Source of the DNA: an uncultured Saprospiraceae bacterium | GTDB lineage: Bacteria; Bacteroidota; Bacteroidia; Chitinophagales; Saprospiraceae | Assembly (NCBI GenBank): GCA_937926205.1 | Contig: CALEYL010000004.1 | Coordinates: 99,117-163,116, forward strand | Length of the DNA stretch: 64,000 nt | Direction of reading: 5' to 3' | Shown: positions 8,171 to 17,229 of the stretch, piece by piece | Position numbering within the stretch: position 1 is the first letter of the stretch | Layout of the letters: the number at the start of each line of letters is the position of its first letter | Translations under genes and position numbers: made by a program | Notes under the pieces: generated by a model | Told to the model about the DNA's origin: nothing | Databases searched by the model: none | The model's input: only the letters and a program-made list of their open reading frames with translations

Positions 8171-9073
8171 CTATCGAATCACTGCAATTTTGTAGTATTG
8201 ACAGACCCCCGGGGTTGCAATTGCTGATAACTTCAGCAGATAAAATCCAGGGGACAGGTCTGATGTATTGATACGCACACGCTGTGCGCCCTGAACAATT
8301 TGATCCGACATTCGCTGGCCACCGGCGCTAAAAATGCTGAGCTCGAAATCACCTTGTAAACCCGCCATGTGAACCCAGATGGCTTCGCTGGCCGGGTTTG
8401 GAAAAATTTCTACTTCTGAAAAGGCCTTCGCTTCCTGATTACTCGTAATAACAGCGCAGGTTAGTCCGCTCTCACAGGTCTGATTTTCTTCTACCTTGTA
8501 AATGACCGTCCCGTTTTCCAAATAGCAGGTCAGTGCGGGTTGGGCGTCTACGACGAAGAAACCGCGACCAAGAGGCCCCATGATGCTTCCTATCCCTTCA
8601 ATCCAGACGTCGGGAATGCCATAGGAAGTCTGAAATCTGATTTTTTTATGCAGCGATCCTTCGATCATGATCTCTTCGACACTTTCCGTGTAATAATCAA
8701 TGTCCCAATCGTCGCCAACAACTTGCAGATGGAGGGTGTCACCGACTTCCACGCCGAAGTCATAAAGCAGGGTTTCCTGATTGGCGCCACCGGCGATGAC
8801 CCAAACCTTTTGGCCATCTACCCGGGTACAGGCGTGATAAAACGTGTTGTAAACAGTTCCGTCAAAGTTGTAGTTAACCTGGTATATCTTGTTGTATTTG
8901 ATGGTGTTGATCGTCGTATCGCCACACATCACTTCAGCAAATGGAATGGGACCGGCAATACCATAAACAACGCCCCTCCAGGCAACGCTGTTTTCTTCCG
9001 GAAAGGATTGTGCCGTGAGCAGCAATGGCGCTGAGAGCCATAATATAAGGGCGGATACGTTAAACAAGCGCAT
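8171..9073 (-). CDS. Secreted protein with T9SS type A sorting domain
   Basis: This 300-residue protein begins with a signal peptide (MRLFNVSALILWLSAPLLLT, cleavage near AQS). Its last about 80 residues form a T9SS C-terminal sorting domain: IFPNPASEAIWVHM, then LSIFSAGGQRM, then GFYLLKLSA. Such proteins cross the outer membrane through type IX secretion and are released or anchored to the cell surface. The N-terminal 210 residues show no recognised catalytic domain and contain a few scattered cysteines. The function of the cargo part is unknown. Confidence 0.8.
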   Translation of the reverse strand: MRLFNVSALILWLSAPLLLTAQSFPEENSVAWRGVVYGIAGPIPFAEVMCGDTTINTIKYNKIYQVNYNFDGTVYNTFYHACTRVDGQKVWVIAGGANQETLLYDFGVEVGDTLHLQVVGDDWDIDYYTESVEEIMIEGSLHKKIRFQTSYGIPDVWIEGIGSIMGPLGRGFFVVDAQPALTCYLENGTVIYKVEENQTCESGLTCAVITSNQEAKAFSEVEIFPNPASEAIWVHMAGLQGDFELSIFSAGGQRMSDQIVQGAQRVRINTSDLSPGFYLLKLSAIATPGVCQYYKIAVIR

Positions 9074-9271
9074 GTTTTGTCAGTTTGTGGTGATCTAAAG
9101 TATGTTTGCCCGGGGATAGACAGGAGGTAACGGTAATCTGGTTGGGGAAACAACAAAGAGCAGCTGGCCTACAGGTTAAGGGCAAACGAAATAAGCCAAT
9201 ACCGAAATTGCATCGTTAGCAGTTTCTTTTCTCTAAGTGCAGGATAGCACTTTATTGAGTTTCTATCCATT

Positions 9272-9325
9272 TAGTATGTGTCTGTACTTTACCCGCCTGC
9301 GGCCGGCAGGTAAAGACAGACACTA
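9272..9325. repeat. Composite hairpin repeat behind the Fe-S protein gene
   Basis: TAGTATGTGTCTGTACTTTACC (22 bases at 9272-9293, quoted only to show the arm layout: TAGT...GTGTCTGT.CTTTACC) pairs imperfectly with GGTAAAGACAGACACTA at 9309-9325. The loop is itself a GC-rich palindrome of the CCTGC/GCAGG type. It abuts the stop codon of the minus-strand gene ending at 9327, so it may serve as its 3' end structure. Confidence 0.55.
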
Positions 9326-9326
9326 T

Positions 9327-10679
9327 TTAGTCTCTTACCCACGAATCCCGGTCTATGCTCATGGCCCATGCCGATCCACCGTTTTCGATGCTGTTGAAAA
9401 GCGGCAGCCAATCGCCGGGGCCTGATGATTCTGTCAGAATCTCGTAGCGGCGCAGTTGGAGGATGATGTCTAATGGGTTAATAAGTACTGGGCAAGCTTC
9501 TACGCAGGCATTACAGGTCGTACAGGCATGGATTTCTTCTCTCGTAATATAGTCAAACAAATTTTTGCCATCGTCAAAGTTGTCGGCTGTCAGCAGGATG
9601 CCTTCCTGGTTTTTAAATTCCGCTTTCAGGTAATCTGCTGAGCCGCTTTCAATTTTGTTTCCGATTTCTTCAGCCCGGTCGCGGACATCCATCATGATTT
9701 TTCTGGGGGACAGTTTTTTGCCAGTGATGTTTGCCGGACAGGCTGCCGTACAGCGCCCGCATTCGGTACAGGTGTAGGCGCCGAGTACGTTTTTCCAGCT
9801 CAAATCCATGACGTCTTTTGCCCCAAATTCTGGTATGACTTCCGCATTACTTGCTTCACCGAGGCCCATCATACTTTTTACCTCATTCATGATTTCCGGC
9901 ATGTTGTCCATTTCGCCGCGTGGTGTCAGGCGGGCGTGATAGGTATTGAAAAATGCCAGGATGATGTGCAGGTGCTTGGAAAATGGCAGGTAATTGAGAA
10001 ACGCGAAAACAGTCAGGATATGCAGCCACCAGCCGAAGCGCTCCACGACATGCAGGGAAGTTTCGCTCAGGTTGCCGAAGATTGCCGGACCCAGCCAGCT
10101 GCTCACCGCCAGTGTGCCGGTATCGGCGTAATGCCCGGGATTGATTTTTTGTAACAATACATCTGCGCCATTCATGCTGAAAATTCCGGTTAACAGCACG
10201 ATCTCAGCCAGCAAAATGAGGTTGGCGTCCCGTGTCGGCCAGCCTTTCATTTCAGCTTTGTGAAAACGGGGAAGCCGCAGCAGGTTGCGCCTGGCCAGAA
10301 AGATGATGGTGGCTACAAATGCCAGAACGGAGAGTATTTCTATGAAGCTGATGACAAAAGTATAGAATCCTCCCAGTGCCGGCGCAAAAAAACGATGCGT
10401 ACCGGTAGCGCCATCGATAAAAATTTCGATCAGTTCAACCTGTGTTAGCAGGAACGCAACATAGATGAAAAGGTGAAAAAGGGCAGGTATCCAGTTCTTG
10501 AACATTTTCTGCTGACCAAAGGCAACGAGCAGCACATTGCGCCAGCGCTGTCCGCTTTGAGCAGGCTCCGGAGCAGGGTCTTTGCCCAGCAGGACATTGC
10601 GGCGAATGCGCAGAAACTGTTTGCCCGCAAAACCAAGAGCGGCAATACTAACGAGGATAAATACCATTTGCTGGATCAT
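9327..10679 (-). CDS. Membrane-bound 4Fe-4S dicluster electron-transfer protein
   Basis: This 450-residue protein has an N-terminal membrane part with about five helices (residues 1-230, NarI/heterodisulfide-reductase-like) and a cytoplasmic ferredoxin module. The module has two CxxCxxCxxxCP motifs (CTECGRCTAACP at C304-C314, CTTCNACVEACP at C386-C396). It should carry electrons between the quinone pool and a soluble partner. In many Bacteroidota this protein is followed by a CCG-domain HdrB/GlcF-like subunit, but none follows here: the next gene downstream is a T9SS cargo. Electron donor and acceptor are unknown. Confidence 0.85.
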   Translation of the reverse strand: MIQQMVFILVSIAALGFAGKQFLRIRRNVLLGKDPAPEPAQSGQRWRNVLLVAFGQQKMFKNWIPALFHLFIYVAFLLTQVELIEIFIDGATGTHRFFAPALGGFYTFVISFIEILSVLAFVATIIFLARRNLLRLPRFHKAEMKGWPTRDANLILLAEIVLLTGIFSMNGADVLLQKINPGHYADTGTLAVSSWLGPAIFGNLSETSLHVVERFGWWLHILTVFAFLNYLPFSKHLHIILAFFNTYHARLTPRGEMDNMPEIMNEVKSMMGLGEASNAEVIPEFGAKDVMDLSWKNVLGAYTCTECGRCTAACPANITGKKLSPRKIMMDVRDRAEEIGNKIESGSADYLKAEFKNQEGILLTADNFDDGKNLFDYITREEIHACTTCNACVEACPVLINPLDIILQLRRYEILTESSGPGDWLPLFNSIENGGSAWAMSIDRDSWVRD

Positions 10680-10752
10680 ATCAATGGCTCAGGTTGGTGA
10701 TGAACGCCCGACAAGATAGGGGCTTTAACAGGTTTTCTGAAATTGTCGCCCT

Positions 10753-10760
10753 CAAATTTA
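10753..10760 (-). promoter_or_regulatory. Promoter -7 box of the Fe-S protein gene
   Basis: Read on the minus strand this is TAAATTTG, an exact TAnnTTTG match, about 75 bp upstream of the start at 10679. No clear -33 element is visible. Confidence 0.45.
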
Positions 10761-10896
10761 TTATTCCCTCAAAAATTACTGACCCATAACAGAGGTTTTT
10801 TATGTTTGTACTATATAGTTTGCCAAAATAGCTGTAAATAGCAGACAAAATCAGCTGCTAACAAATGCAATGCTGGCTTTCGGAAAACACGACGTC

Positions 10897-11391
10897 ATGA
10901 AAATATTGGATGACTGGCAGATTAAGCAGAAGATCAAACGCCTGGCGATTGAGATTCTGGAACACAACTACGATGAAAAAGAACTGATTCTGGCCGGCAT
11001 CAACAACAATGGAATGGAGTTCGCCAACCTGCTGTTGCAGGAATTACTGCCATTGTCCCACATAGACGTCACTTTGACCAGGGTTCTCCTGAATCCTGCA
11101 GATCCCCTGAGTTCACCCGTTCAGATAGAAATGCCTGCCGAACGTCTGGAAGGCAAAGCGATCATCATCATTGATGACGTTGCCAATACCGGCCGCACCA
11201 TTTTTTATGCCTGCAAGCCATTCATGGATGTATTGCCCCGCAGACTGGAAGTGGCGGTTTTGGTAGATCGGAAACACAAATCTTTCCCGGTCAAAGTTGA
11301 TTATATGGGGTTATCGCTTGCAACAACGCTAAAAGAGCATATAGATGTCCATATCCGGGAAACGGATGCGTTCGCAGTATATTTGAATTAA
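10897..11391 (+). CDS. PyrR-like phosphoribosyltransferase family protein
   Basis: This 164-residue protein has the type I phosphoribosyltransferase fold. The PRPP-binding loop is IIIIDDVANTGRT (residues about 89-101). The N-terminal half (ILEHNYDEKELILAGINNNG) is like PyrR/uracil phosphoribosyltransferase regulators. PyrR proteins regulate pyrimidine genes or salvage uracil, but Bacteroidota have several related members, so the substrate base is not certain. I use the ATG at 10897; the frame is open nine codons further upstream. It precedes the transhydrogenase operon by 57 bp. Confidence 0.8.
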   Translation: MKILDDWQIKQKIKRLAIEILEHNYDEKELILAGINNNGMEFANLLLQELLPLSHIDVTLTRVLLNPADPLSSPVQIEMPAERLEGKAIIIIDDVANTGRTIFYACKPFMDVLPRRLEVAVLVDRKHKSFPVKVDYMGLSLATTLKEHIDVHIRETDAFAVYLN

Positions 11392-11448
11392 CATTTCAGG
11401 CGACAGTATGAAGGCTGTTGGCTGGGAACAAAACAACTCATTAAGGTA

Positions 11449-12522
11449 ATGCAAATTGGTATTCTTAAGGAAAAACACGACAGCCGGGTCGCCATCGTAC
11501 CTGGTAGTTTGCCAAAAATTAAAGACCTTGGCGTTGAAGTGTTGGTAGAAAATTCCGCCGGGGCGGGTTCCATGTACGACGATGAAACCTATGCAGAACA
11601 TGCCCGAATCGTTTCCAGAGAAGAATTGCTTGAACAAGCTGACCTGCTCATCTGCATCAATCCTCCAGACGACGCTGAATTGCCACGTTTGAAAGAGGGC
11701 GCTGTTGTGATCTCTCAGTTTCAGCCTTTCTTATATCCGGAAGTTGCGCCCAAACTTCAATCACTGAAATTAGTGGCGTTCAGCATGGATATGATTCCGA
11801 GAACGACGCTGGCGCAAACGATGGATGTCCTTTCATCTATGGCTTCGATAGCAGGCTACAAAGCGGTGTTGGAAGCAGCTCGTCTCTTGCCACGCTATTT
11901 CCCCATGCTCATTACTGCTGCGGGCAGCGTTCGCCCGGCGAAGGTATTGGTGCTTGGCGCCGGTGTTGCGGGTTTACAGGCTATTGCAACTGCAAAACGA
12001 CTGGGAGCGGCTGTAGAAGCTTTCGATACCCGCAGTGCGGCGAAAGAAGAAGTACTTAGCCTTGGGGCAAAATTCATTGAAGTTGAAGGCGCCCGCGACG
12101 ATACGGCAGCAGGTGGTTATGCAGTACAACAGAGTGAAGAGTTCCTGCAACGCCAGCGTGCAGAAGTGCAAAGCAGGGCCAGTAAATCTGACGTTATCAT
12201 TACCACAGCTCAGGTGCGCGGCGGGAAAGCGCCGGTTCTGGTTACCAAAGAAACCGTGGAGCAGATGCGTAAAGGTTCGGTCATAGTTGACCTTGCCGCT
12301 TCCAGTGGCGGAAACTGCGAACTGACGCAAAACAATCAAACGATTCTTCATAACGGCGTACAAATTATCGGGGATTCGAATCTTGCGGCGCTGATGCCGG
12401 AGGACGCCAGTTATTTGTACAGCAATAACGTGTTGAACTTTTTAAAAATTCTCGTGAAAAACGGCGCACTCAACCTGGACATGGACAATGAAATTATCCG
12501 GGGAGCCTGCATCACAAAATGA
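11449..12522 (+). CDS. pntAA: Proton-translocating NAD(P) transhydrogenase, alpha part 1
   Basis: This 357-residue soluble domain I binds NAD(H). It starts with the family opening IGILKEKHDSRVAIVPG and contains the dinucleotide fold VLVLGAGVAGLQAIATAKRL (near residues 165-184) followed by EAFDTR. The enzyme couples hydride transfer from NADH to NADP+ with proton entry, supplying NADPH. The alpha subunit is split, as in Rhodospirillum rubrum, with the membrane part encoded by the next gene 9 bp on. The three genes form an operon. Confidence 0.94.
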   Translation: MQIGILKEKHDSRVAIVPGSLPKIKDLGVEVLVENSAGAGSMYDDETYAEHARIVSREELLEQADLLICINPPDDAELPRLKEGAVVISQFQPFLYPEVAPKLQSLKLVAFSMDMIPRTTLAQTMDVLSSMASIAGYKAVLEAARLLPRYFPMLITAAGSVRPAKVLVLGAGVAGLQAIATAKRLGAAVEAFDTRSAAKEEVLSLGAKFIEVEGARDDTAAGGYAVQQSEEFLQRQRAEVQSRASKSDVIITTAQVRGGKAPVLVTKETVEQMRKGSVIVDLAASSGGNCELTQNNQTILHNGVQIIGDSNLAALMPEDASYLYSNNVLNFLKILVKNGALNLDMDNEIIRGACITK

Positions 12523-12531
12523 TCAAATAAT

Positions 12532-12846
12532 ATGGAGACATTCATGCAGTTTTTTAACGACAACCTCTTGTTGATCTACCTGCTGGTTTTTACCATCCTG
12601 TTGGGTTTTGAGGTCATTTCAAAAGTACCTACCGTGTTGCATACACCCCTGATGTCGGGTGCTAATGCAATTAGTGGCGTGGTACTCATTGGCGCCATTC
12701 TGCTGGTTCGACAAACCCGCCCTGACGACTATCTTTCGCTTTCACTCGGCTTTCTCGCTGTTGCGATGGGCATGGTGAATGCTGTAGGCGGTTTTGTTGT
12801 GACAGACCGGATGCTGGAAATGTTTAAAAAGAAAAAAGCAAAGTAA
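12532..12846 (+). CDS. pntAB: NAD(P) transhydrogenase, alpha part 2 (membrane domain)
   Basis: This 104-residue protein has about three membrane helices (NLLLIYLLVFTILLGFEVI, ISGVVLIGAILLV, LGFLAVAMGMVNAVGGFVV). The conserved VPTVLHTPLMSGANAISG stretch between helices 1 and 2 is typical of the alpha-2 subunit. It supplies half of the proton channel together with PntB. It is separated from its neighbours by 9 and 7 bp and is certainly in the same transcript. Confidence 0.94.
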   Translation: METFMQFFNDNLLLIYLLVFTILLGFEVISKVPTVLHTPLMSGANAISGVVLIGAILLVRQTRPDDYLSLSLGFLAVAMGMVNAVGGFVVTDRMLEMFKKKKAK

Positions 12847-12853
12847 GGACAAC

Positions 12854-14260
12854 ATGGTTACTACATTTATCATAAATCTGTTTTACCTGGTTGGCGCTGC
12901 CAGCTTCGTATGGGGGCTTCGTTTAATGAATGCCCCGGATTCCGCACGCAAGGGCAATTTTATCGCCGGTGTAGGTATGGCAATGGCCATCATTGCGGCT
13001 TTGATCGAACCGATTTCCGGCGCATTCGACAATTTTGCATGGATTATCGGCGGATTGGTCGTCGGGACTGCCGCCGGTTATTATGCCGCTGTCAAAGTTG
13101 CTATGACGGCAATGCCACAAATGGTTTCTATTTTTAACGGACTTGGTGGCGCCTGCGCGGTCATTTTGGGCCTCGTTGAAATCTTGTTGATTTACAGTGG
13201 TGAACGGGAAGCCTCCAGCAGTGCGCTGATTATCATTACACTTACCATCATTATTGGTGGAATAGCCTTTACCGGCAGTTTTCTGGCCTATGGAAAGCTG
13301 CAGGGCCTCGTAAATGACAGCGCCGTTACGCTGAAACGGCACGGCCTGGTGAACATGCTGCTTTTGGCATTGACGCTGGCTTGTGGTGTTTTTGTCTTTC
13401 TGCAGGGCGCACAGGGAAGTCCGATGTGGGCCTTGATTTTCATTGGGATTGCCATGGTTTACGGCGTTTCTTTTGTGGCGCCGATCGGCGGGGCCGACAT
13501 GCCGGTCGTCATTTCGTTACTCAACTCTTTTTCTGGCTTATCTGCTGCTGCTGCTGGCCTGATTTATGGCAGCCGCTTCATGCTTATCGGCGGTATTTTG
13601 GTAGGTGCTGCAGGCACCATCCTTACTGTTATGATGTGTAATGCGATGAACCGATCCTTGATGAATGTTTTGATCGGCGGCTTTGGCGGCGGTGCTACAG
13701 GGGGCGCTCAGGGGGCAACGGGCTCTCAGGTTGTGAAAGAAATTTCTCTGGCCGATGCCGCAATTTTGTTGTTTTATTCCAAATCAGTGGTTTTTGTTCC
13801 TGGTTACGGTCTCGCTGTTGCCCAGGCACAGAAAATCTGTAAAGAAATTGACGACCAGTTGGAAGCCAATGGGGTAGAAGTGCGTTATGCCATACACCCT
13901 GTTGCAGGCCGGATGCCTGGACACATGAACGTTTTGCTGGCTGAAGCGGATGTCCCTTATCCCAAGTTGCTTGACCTTGACGACGCCAACAATGCTCTGC
14001 AAAATGCCGATGTCGCCATCGTGGTGGGCGCAAACGACGTTGTTAACCCCGCAGCTGAAAACGATCCGTCAAGCCCGATTTATGGCATGCCGGTATTGAA
14101 AGTGTGGCAGGCAAAACACGTTATTGTCATCAAGCGCAGCATGGGCGCGGGTTATGCAGGTATCGAAAACCCTCTGTTCTTTCATGAAAGAAACAAGATG
14201 CTTTTCGGTGATGCAAAAGCAGTGTTGTCAAAATTGAACGCTGAATTGAAAAACCAATAA
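12854..14260 (+). CDS. pntB: NAD(P) transhydrogenase subunit beta
   Basis: This 468-residue subunit has about nine membrane helices in residues 1-265, including YGVSFVAPIGGADMPVVISL. A Gly-rich linker leads to the NADP-binding domain III: GYGLAVAQAQ, then IHPVAGRMPGHMNVLLAEA, then VVGANDVVNPAA near the C-terminus. It completes the PntAA-PntAB-PntB complex in the inner membrane. Length and motifs are normal. Confidence 0.95.
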   Translation: MVTTFIINLFYLVGAASFVWGLRLMNAPDSARKGNFIAGVGMAMAIIAALIEPISGAFDNFAWIIGGLVVGTAAGYYAAVKVAMTAMPQMVSIFNGLGGACAVILGLVEILLIYSGEREASSSALIIITLTIIIGGIAFTGSFLAYGKLQGLVNDSAVTLKRHGLVNMLLLALTLACGVFVFLQGAQGSPMWALIFIGIAMVYGVSFVAPIGGADMPVVISLLNSFSGLSAAAAGLIYGSRFMLIGGILVGAAGTILTVMMCNAMNRSLMNVLIGGFGGGATGGAQGATGSQVVKEISLADAAILLFYSKSVVFVPGYGLAVAQAQKICKEIDDQLEANGVEVRYAIHPVAGRMPGHMNVLLAEADVPYPKLLDLDDANNALQNADVAIVVGANDVVNPAAENDPSSPIYGMPVLKVWQAKHVIVIKRSMGAGYAGIENPLFFHERNKMLFGDAKAVLSKLNAELKNQ

Positions 14261-14308
14261 CCAGGCTGTATTGTTGTAACAGAACGATAAAGTCTAAAAA
14301 CTACAAAT

Positions 14309-15259
14309 ATGGAAATGTTATTAGCTCCAATTTTTCTTGGCCTACTGGTCATCTTTTCCAGCTTTTTTACGGTAAAACAGCAATCTGCTGCGATCATGGA
14401 GCGACTGGGAAAATTTCACTCTATCAGGAGTTCCGGATTGCACTTCAAAGTGCCTTTTATCGACCGTATTACCGGGCGAATCAACCTGAAAATCCAACAA
14501 TTGGATGTCATGGTTGAAACGAAAACCAAGGACAACGTTTTTGTAAAACTGAAAGTTTCTGTACAGTTTAAAGTCTTGGAAGACGCGGTTTACGATGCTT
14601 TTTACAAACTGGAAAATCCTTACGAGCAAATTACTGCTTATGTTTTTGATACCGTACGGGCTGAAGTTCCGAAAATGAAACTGGACGACGTTTTTGAACG
14701 CAAAGACGACATTGCAGTGGCCATTCGCCGGGAACTGGAAGAAGCCATGAATGAATATGGATATGGCATTGTAAAAGCATTGGTGACGGACATTGACCCG
14801 GATCATGCCGTAAAAAATGCCATGAACCGGATTAACGCTGCAGAACGCGAAAAATTAGCGGCAGAATATGAAGGGGAATCTGAGCGTATCCGCATTGTGG
14901 CCAAGGCCAAGGCCGAAGCCGAAAGCAAGCGTCTTCAGGGCCAGGGTATAGCTGATCAGCGTCGCGAAATCGCCAGAGGTCTTGAAGAATCAGTCGATAT
15001 CCTCAACCGGGTTGGCATCAACTCTCAGGAAGCCTCTGCTCTGATTGTCGTTACCCAGCATTACGATACCCTTCAGGCCATCGGACAAAGCAGCCACAGT
15101 AACCTTATTCTGCTGCCAAATACGCCTAATGCTGGTGTAGACATGCTTTCGCAGATGGTTGCTTCTTTTTCTGCCTCGCAGCAAATGGCTGAAGACATGA
15201 AAAAAGGCAAAAACATGCTCGAATTGAAAAATCCTGAAAAGATTAAGACAACAAAATAA
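14309..15259 (+). CDS. SPFH/Band 7 (stomatin-like) membrane protein
   Basis: This 316-residue protein has one N-terminal helix (residues 1-22), then the Band 7 domain (QQSAAIMERLGKFHSIRSSG, then QLDVMVETKTKDNVFVKLKV). An Ala/Glu/Lys-rich coiled coil follows near residues 175-215 (ERIRIVAKAKAEAESKRLQG). Such proteins form large membrane-associated oligomers thought to organise lipid domains and proteases. It starts 48 bp after pntB and may be cotranscribed. The gene is closed by a very strong hairpin at 15275-15315. Confidence 0.9.
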   Translation: MEMLLAPIFLGLLVIFSSFFTVKQQSAAIMERLGKFHSIRSSGLHFKVPFIDRITGRINLKIQQLDVMVETKTKDNVFVKLKVSVQFKVLEDAVYDAFYKLENPYEQITAYVFDTVRAEVPKMKLDDVFERKDDIAVAIRRELEEAMNEYGYGIVKALVTDIDPDHAVKNAMNRINAAEREKLAAEYEGESERIRIVAKAKAEAESKRLQGQGIADQRREIARGLEESVDILNRVGINSQEASALIVVTQHYDTLQAIGQSSHSNLILLPNTPNAGVDMLSQMVASFSASQQMAEDMKKGKNMLELKNPEKIKTTK

Positions 15260-15274
15260 GATTAGATACGTATA

Positions 15275-15315
15275 ACAGGAATGGCCTGCGAATCAGCCTC
15301 GCAGGCCATTCCTGT
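15275..15315 (+). terminator. Strong intrinsic terminator after the SPFH gene
   Basis: A 17-bp perfect stem (15275-15291 with 15299-15315; arms read ACAGGAATGGCCTGCGA and its complement) encloses a 7-base loop and is followed by ATTTATTTTA. It ends the pnt-SPFH transcription unit. Confidence 0.85.
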
Positions 15316-15379
15316 ATTTATTTTATACCAAATCATCATCCCTTTGGTTGTTGTAAACCACAAGGAAAAACTACGCAAT

Positions 15380-16300
15380 ATGAACAACAACAGAACCGTC
15401 GTCATCCTGGCTGTTTTACTCTTATTATCCCTGATTGGATTGGGCTGGTTTTGGACAAAAAGCAGCCGGCTTCAGGGAGAAAACACCGGCTTTGAAACGC
15501 AGGTTGACTCATTAAGTACGCTCAAATACGATCTGCTCGACAATATCGATAGCTTGCAAACGGCCTATCAGCTCATCATTGCAAAAAATGATTCTTTGGG
15601 CGTTTCGCTGGAAGATGCTTTGCAAACGGTCGCGGGACAGAATGAACAATTGAAAAGCCTTAAGCGCCAGAATTCCAATGACAAAAAAGGGCTGCTGCAG
15701 CAAATCAACCAATTGCGGGCATTAAAATCGGAACTGGAAGGCAATATCGGCCAGTTGATTGAAGAAAATGAATCCCTCCGTCAGGAAAATTCGGAGCTTA
15801 CTGAACAGGTAGAGACGGCAACAAAACGCAATCAGGAGCTTGCTGATAAATCCAGTAAACTGGAATCGGCTAACCTTGCCCTGCAATCTGACCTCAGCCA
15901 GTTGCGTGCCAAAAGTGTTCGGGCATCCGGATTTTTGGTTGACCTGCAAACACGGAGTTCAAAAACAACTTCAAAGTCAGGCCGGGTGCGTAACCTAAGC
16001 ATTGCCTTCGATGTTGTAGATGTCCCACAGGAACACCAGGGGACTCATACACTTTATCTGGTCATAACCGATGCCAATGGAAACCCGATCGCCAGCGATA
16101 ATCCGGTCAGAAAGCGCATTGAAGCCAATGGCATGGTTGCCGAAATCATTGCACAACAAGCAAAGGAAGTAACGCTGGAAGAATCACAGCGTTTGAATTT
16201 CAATTACCCCATTAGTGAAAAGCTGAAAAGAGGGACTTATCAGGTCTCCATTTATTCAGATCTGGGGTTGTTGGGCTCTTCAAACGTGAAAGTGACTTAG
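15380..16300 (+). CDS. Membrane-anchored coiled-coil protein, function unknown
   Basis: This 306-residue protein has one N-terminal membrane helix (VVILAVLLLLSLIGLGWFW, residues 6-24). A long coiled coil follows (about 30-195, heptads such as QINQLRALKSELEGNIGQLI). The C-terminal domain looks beta-rich (about 200-306: LSIAFDVVDVP, TLYLVITDANGNPIAS, GTYQVSIYSDLGLLG). The annotated start is the ATG at 15380; the frame is open farther upstream but that part lies inside the terminator. It resembles uncharacterised Bacteroidota envelope proteins. It precedes an OmpA-type coiled-coil lipoprotein, so a shared role in envelope architecture is plausible. Confidence 0.75.
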   Translation: MNNNRTVVILAVLLLLSLIGLGWFWTKSSRLQGENTGFETQVDSLSTLKYDLLDNIDSLQTAYQLIIAKNDSLGVSLEDALQTVAGQNEQLKSLKRQNSNDKKGLLQQINQLRALKSELEGNIGQLIEENESLRQENSELTEQVETATKRNQELADKSSKLESANLALQSDLSQLRAKSVRASGFLVDLQTRSSKTTSKSGRVRNLSIAFDVVDVPQEHQGTHTLYLVITDANGNPIASDNPVRKRIEANGMVAEIIAQQAKEVTLEESQRLNFNYPISEKLKRGTYQVSIYSDLGLLGSSNVKVT

Positions 16301-16340
16301 AGCTTGTACCAGCCGATTGAGAGATTCCCGAACAAGCTCT
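16299..16340. repeat. Inverted repeat between the two coiled-coil genes
   Basis: AGAGCTTGT (16299-16307) pairs with ACAAGCTCT (16332-16340). It spans most of the 65-bp gap between the two genes and may be an attenuating hairpin. There is no T-run. Confidence 0.35.
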
Positions 16341-16365
16341 TAATACAAGTGTAAATATTGTAATA

Positions 16366-17229
16366 ATGAAGGTTTTTAAAGGTGTATTGTTGCTGTCAAT
16401 GGGCTTGCTGACCCTGTCTTCCTGTGTATCCAAAAAGAAGTTTACCCGGGAAATCACAGCAGCGTCTGAGCGGGAAAAAGCACTCCAGGAGGAATTGTTG
16501 CTCACGAAAGGCAGGGTGCTGAGCATGGAAACAATGAACAGCAACCTGACCCAATCGGTAACGACGCTTCAGGAGGATAAATTAAGGCTGGAGAATGAAA
16601 AAATGCGCCTTGAAGGCCAAATTCGCCAGCTTTCCAGTGACCAGGTCGATCAAAAACAGCAGTTTGAATCCGCGTTGCAGGAACAGGTAAAGGCGCTGGA
16701 AGAAAAGGAACAAACGCTGAATGCCTTGCAGGAACTCATCAGCAAGCGCAATGAAAAGCTGAATACGCTACAGGAAGACCTCAAATTCGTCTTAAAATCA
16801 TATTCCGCAGACGACGTTTCGGTGGAAGTGAAAGACGGTAAGTTGATCCTGACGGCTGCCGACCAGTTGGTATTTGATGCAGGTACAGCGTTGGTGACGC
16901 GTAAAGGACGGGAAGTGATCGGACTGACAGCAGCGGCTTTCGCCAAATATCCTGACATTGACATTGCGATTGTTTGTCACACCGACAACACAAGCCCGTC
17001 AAAAAAGAGCAATGCCAGAGACAATTGGGAATTCAGTTCGGTACGTGCTGCCGTAATAACGAGGGTGCTGACCAACGAATTTTTTCTGAATGCCAACCAG
17101 GTTAGCGCTGTCGGACGTGGCGAGTTTCAGCCCAAAGGTTCCAACGAAACGAAAGAAGGCCGCACCCAAAATCGTCGCATTGAAATCGTTGTGACTGTTA
17201 AAATGCAGGATTGGGGCGCAAAGTTGTAG
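16366..17229 (+). CDS. OmpA-family coiled-coil lipoprotein
   Basis: This 287-residue protein has a lipoprotein signal (LTLSSC, Cys20), a coiled coil (about 25-145) and a C-terminal OmpA/MotB peptidoglycan-binding domain. The domain shows VCHTDNTSP in place of the usual GHTD, RAAVITRVLTNEF, and GRTQNRRIEIVV. It should sit in the outer membrane with the coiled coil spanning toward the wall. The last 32 bp overlap tail-to-tail with the PLD gene on the other strand. It is likely coexpressed with the coiled-coil gene upstream. Confidence 0.85.
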   Translation: MKVFKGVLLLSMGLLTLSSCVSKKKFTREITAASEREKALQEELLLTKGRVLSMETMNSNLTQSVTTLQEDKLRLENEKMRLEGQIRQLSSDQVDQKQQFESALQEQVKALEEKEQTLNALQELISKRNEKLNTLQEDLKFVLKSYSADDVSVEVKDGKLILTAADQLVFDAGTALVTRKGREVIGLTAAAFAKYPDIDIAIVCHTDNTSPSKKSNARDNWEFSSVRAAVITRVLTNEFFLNANQVSAVGRGEFQPKGSNETKEGRTQNRRIEIVVTVKMQDWGAKL

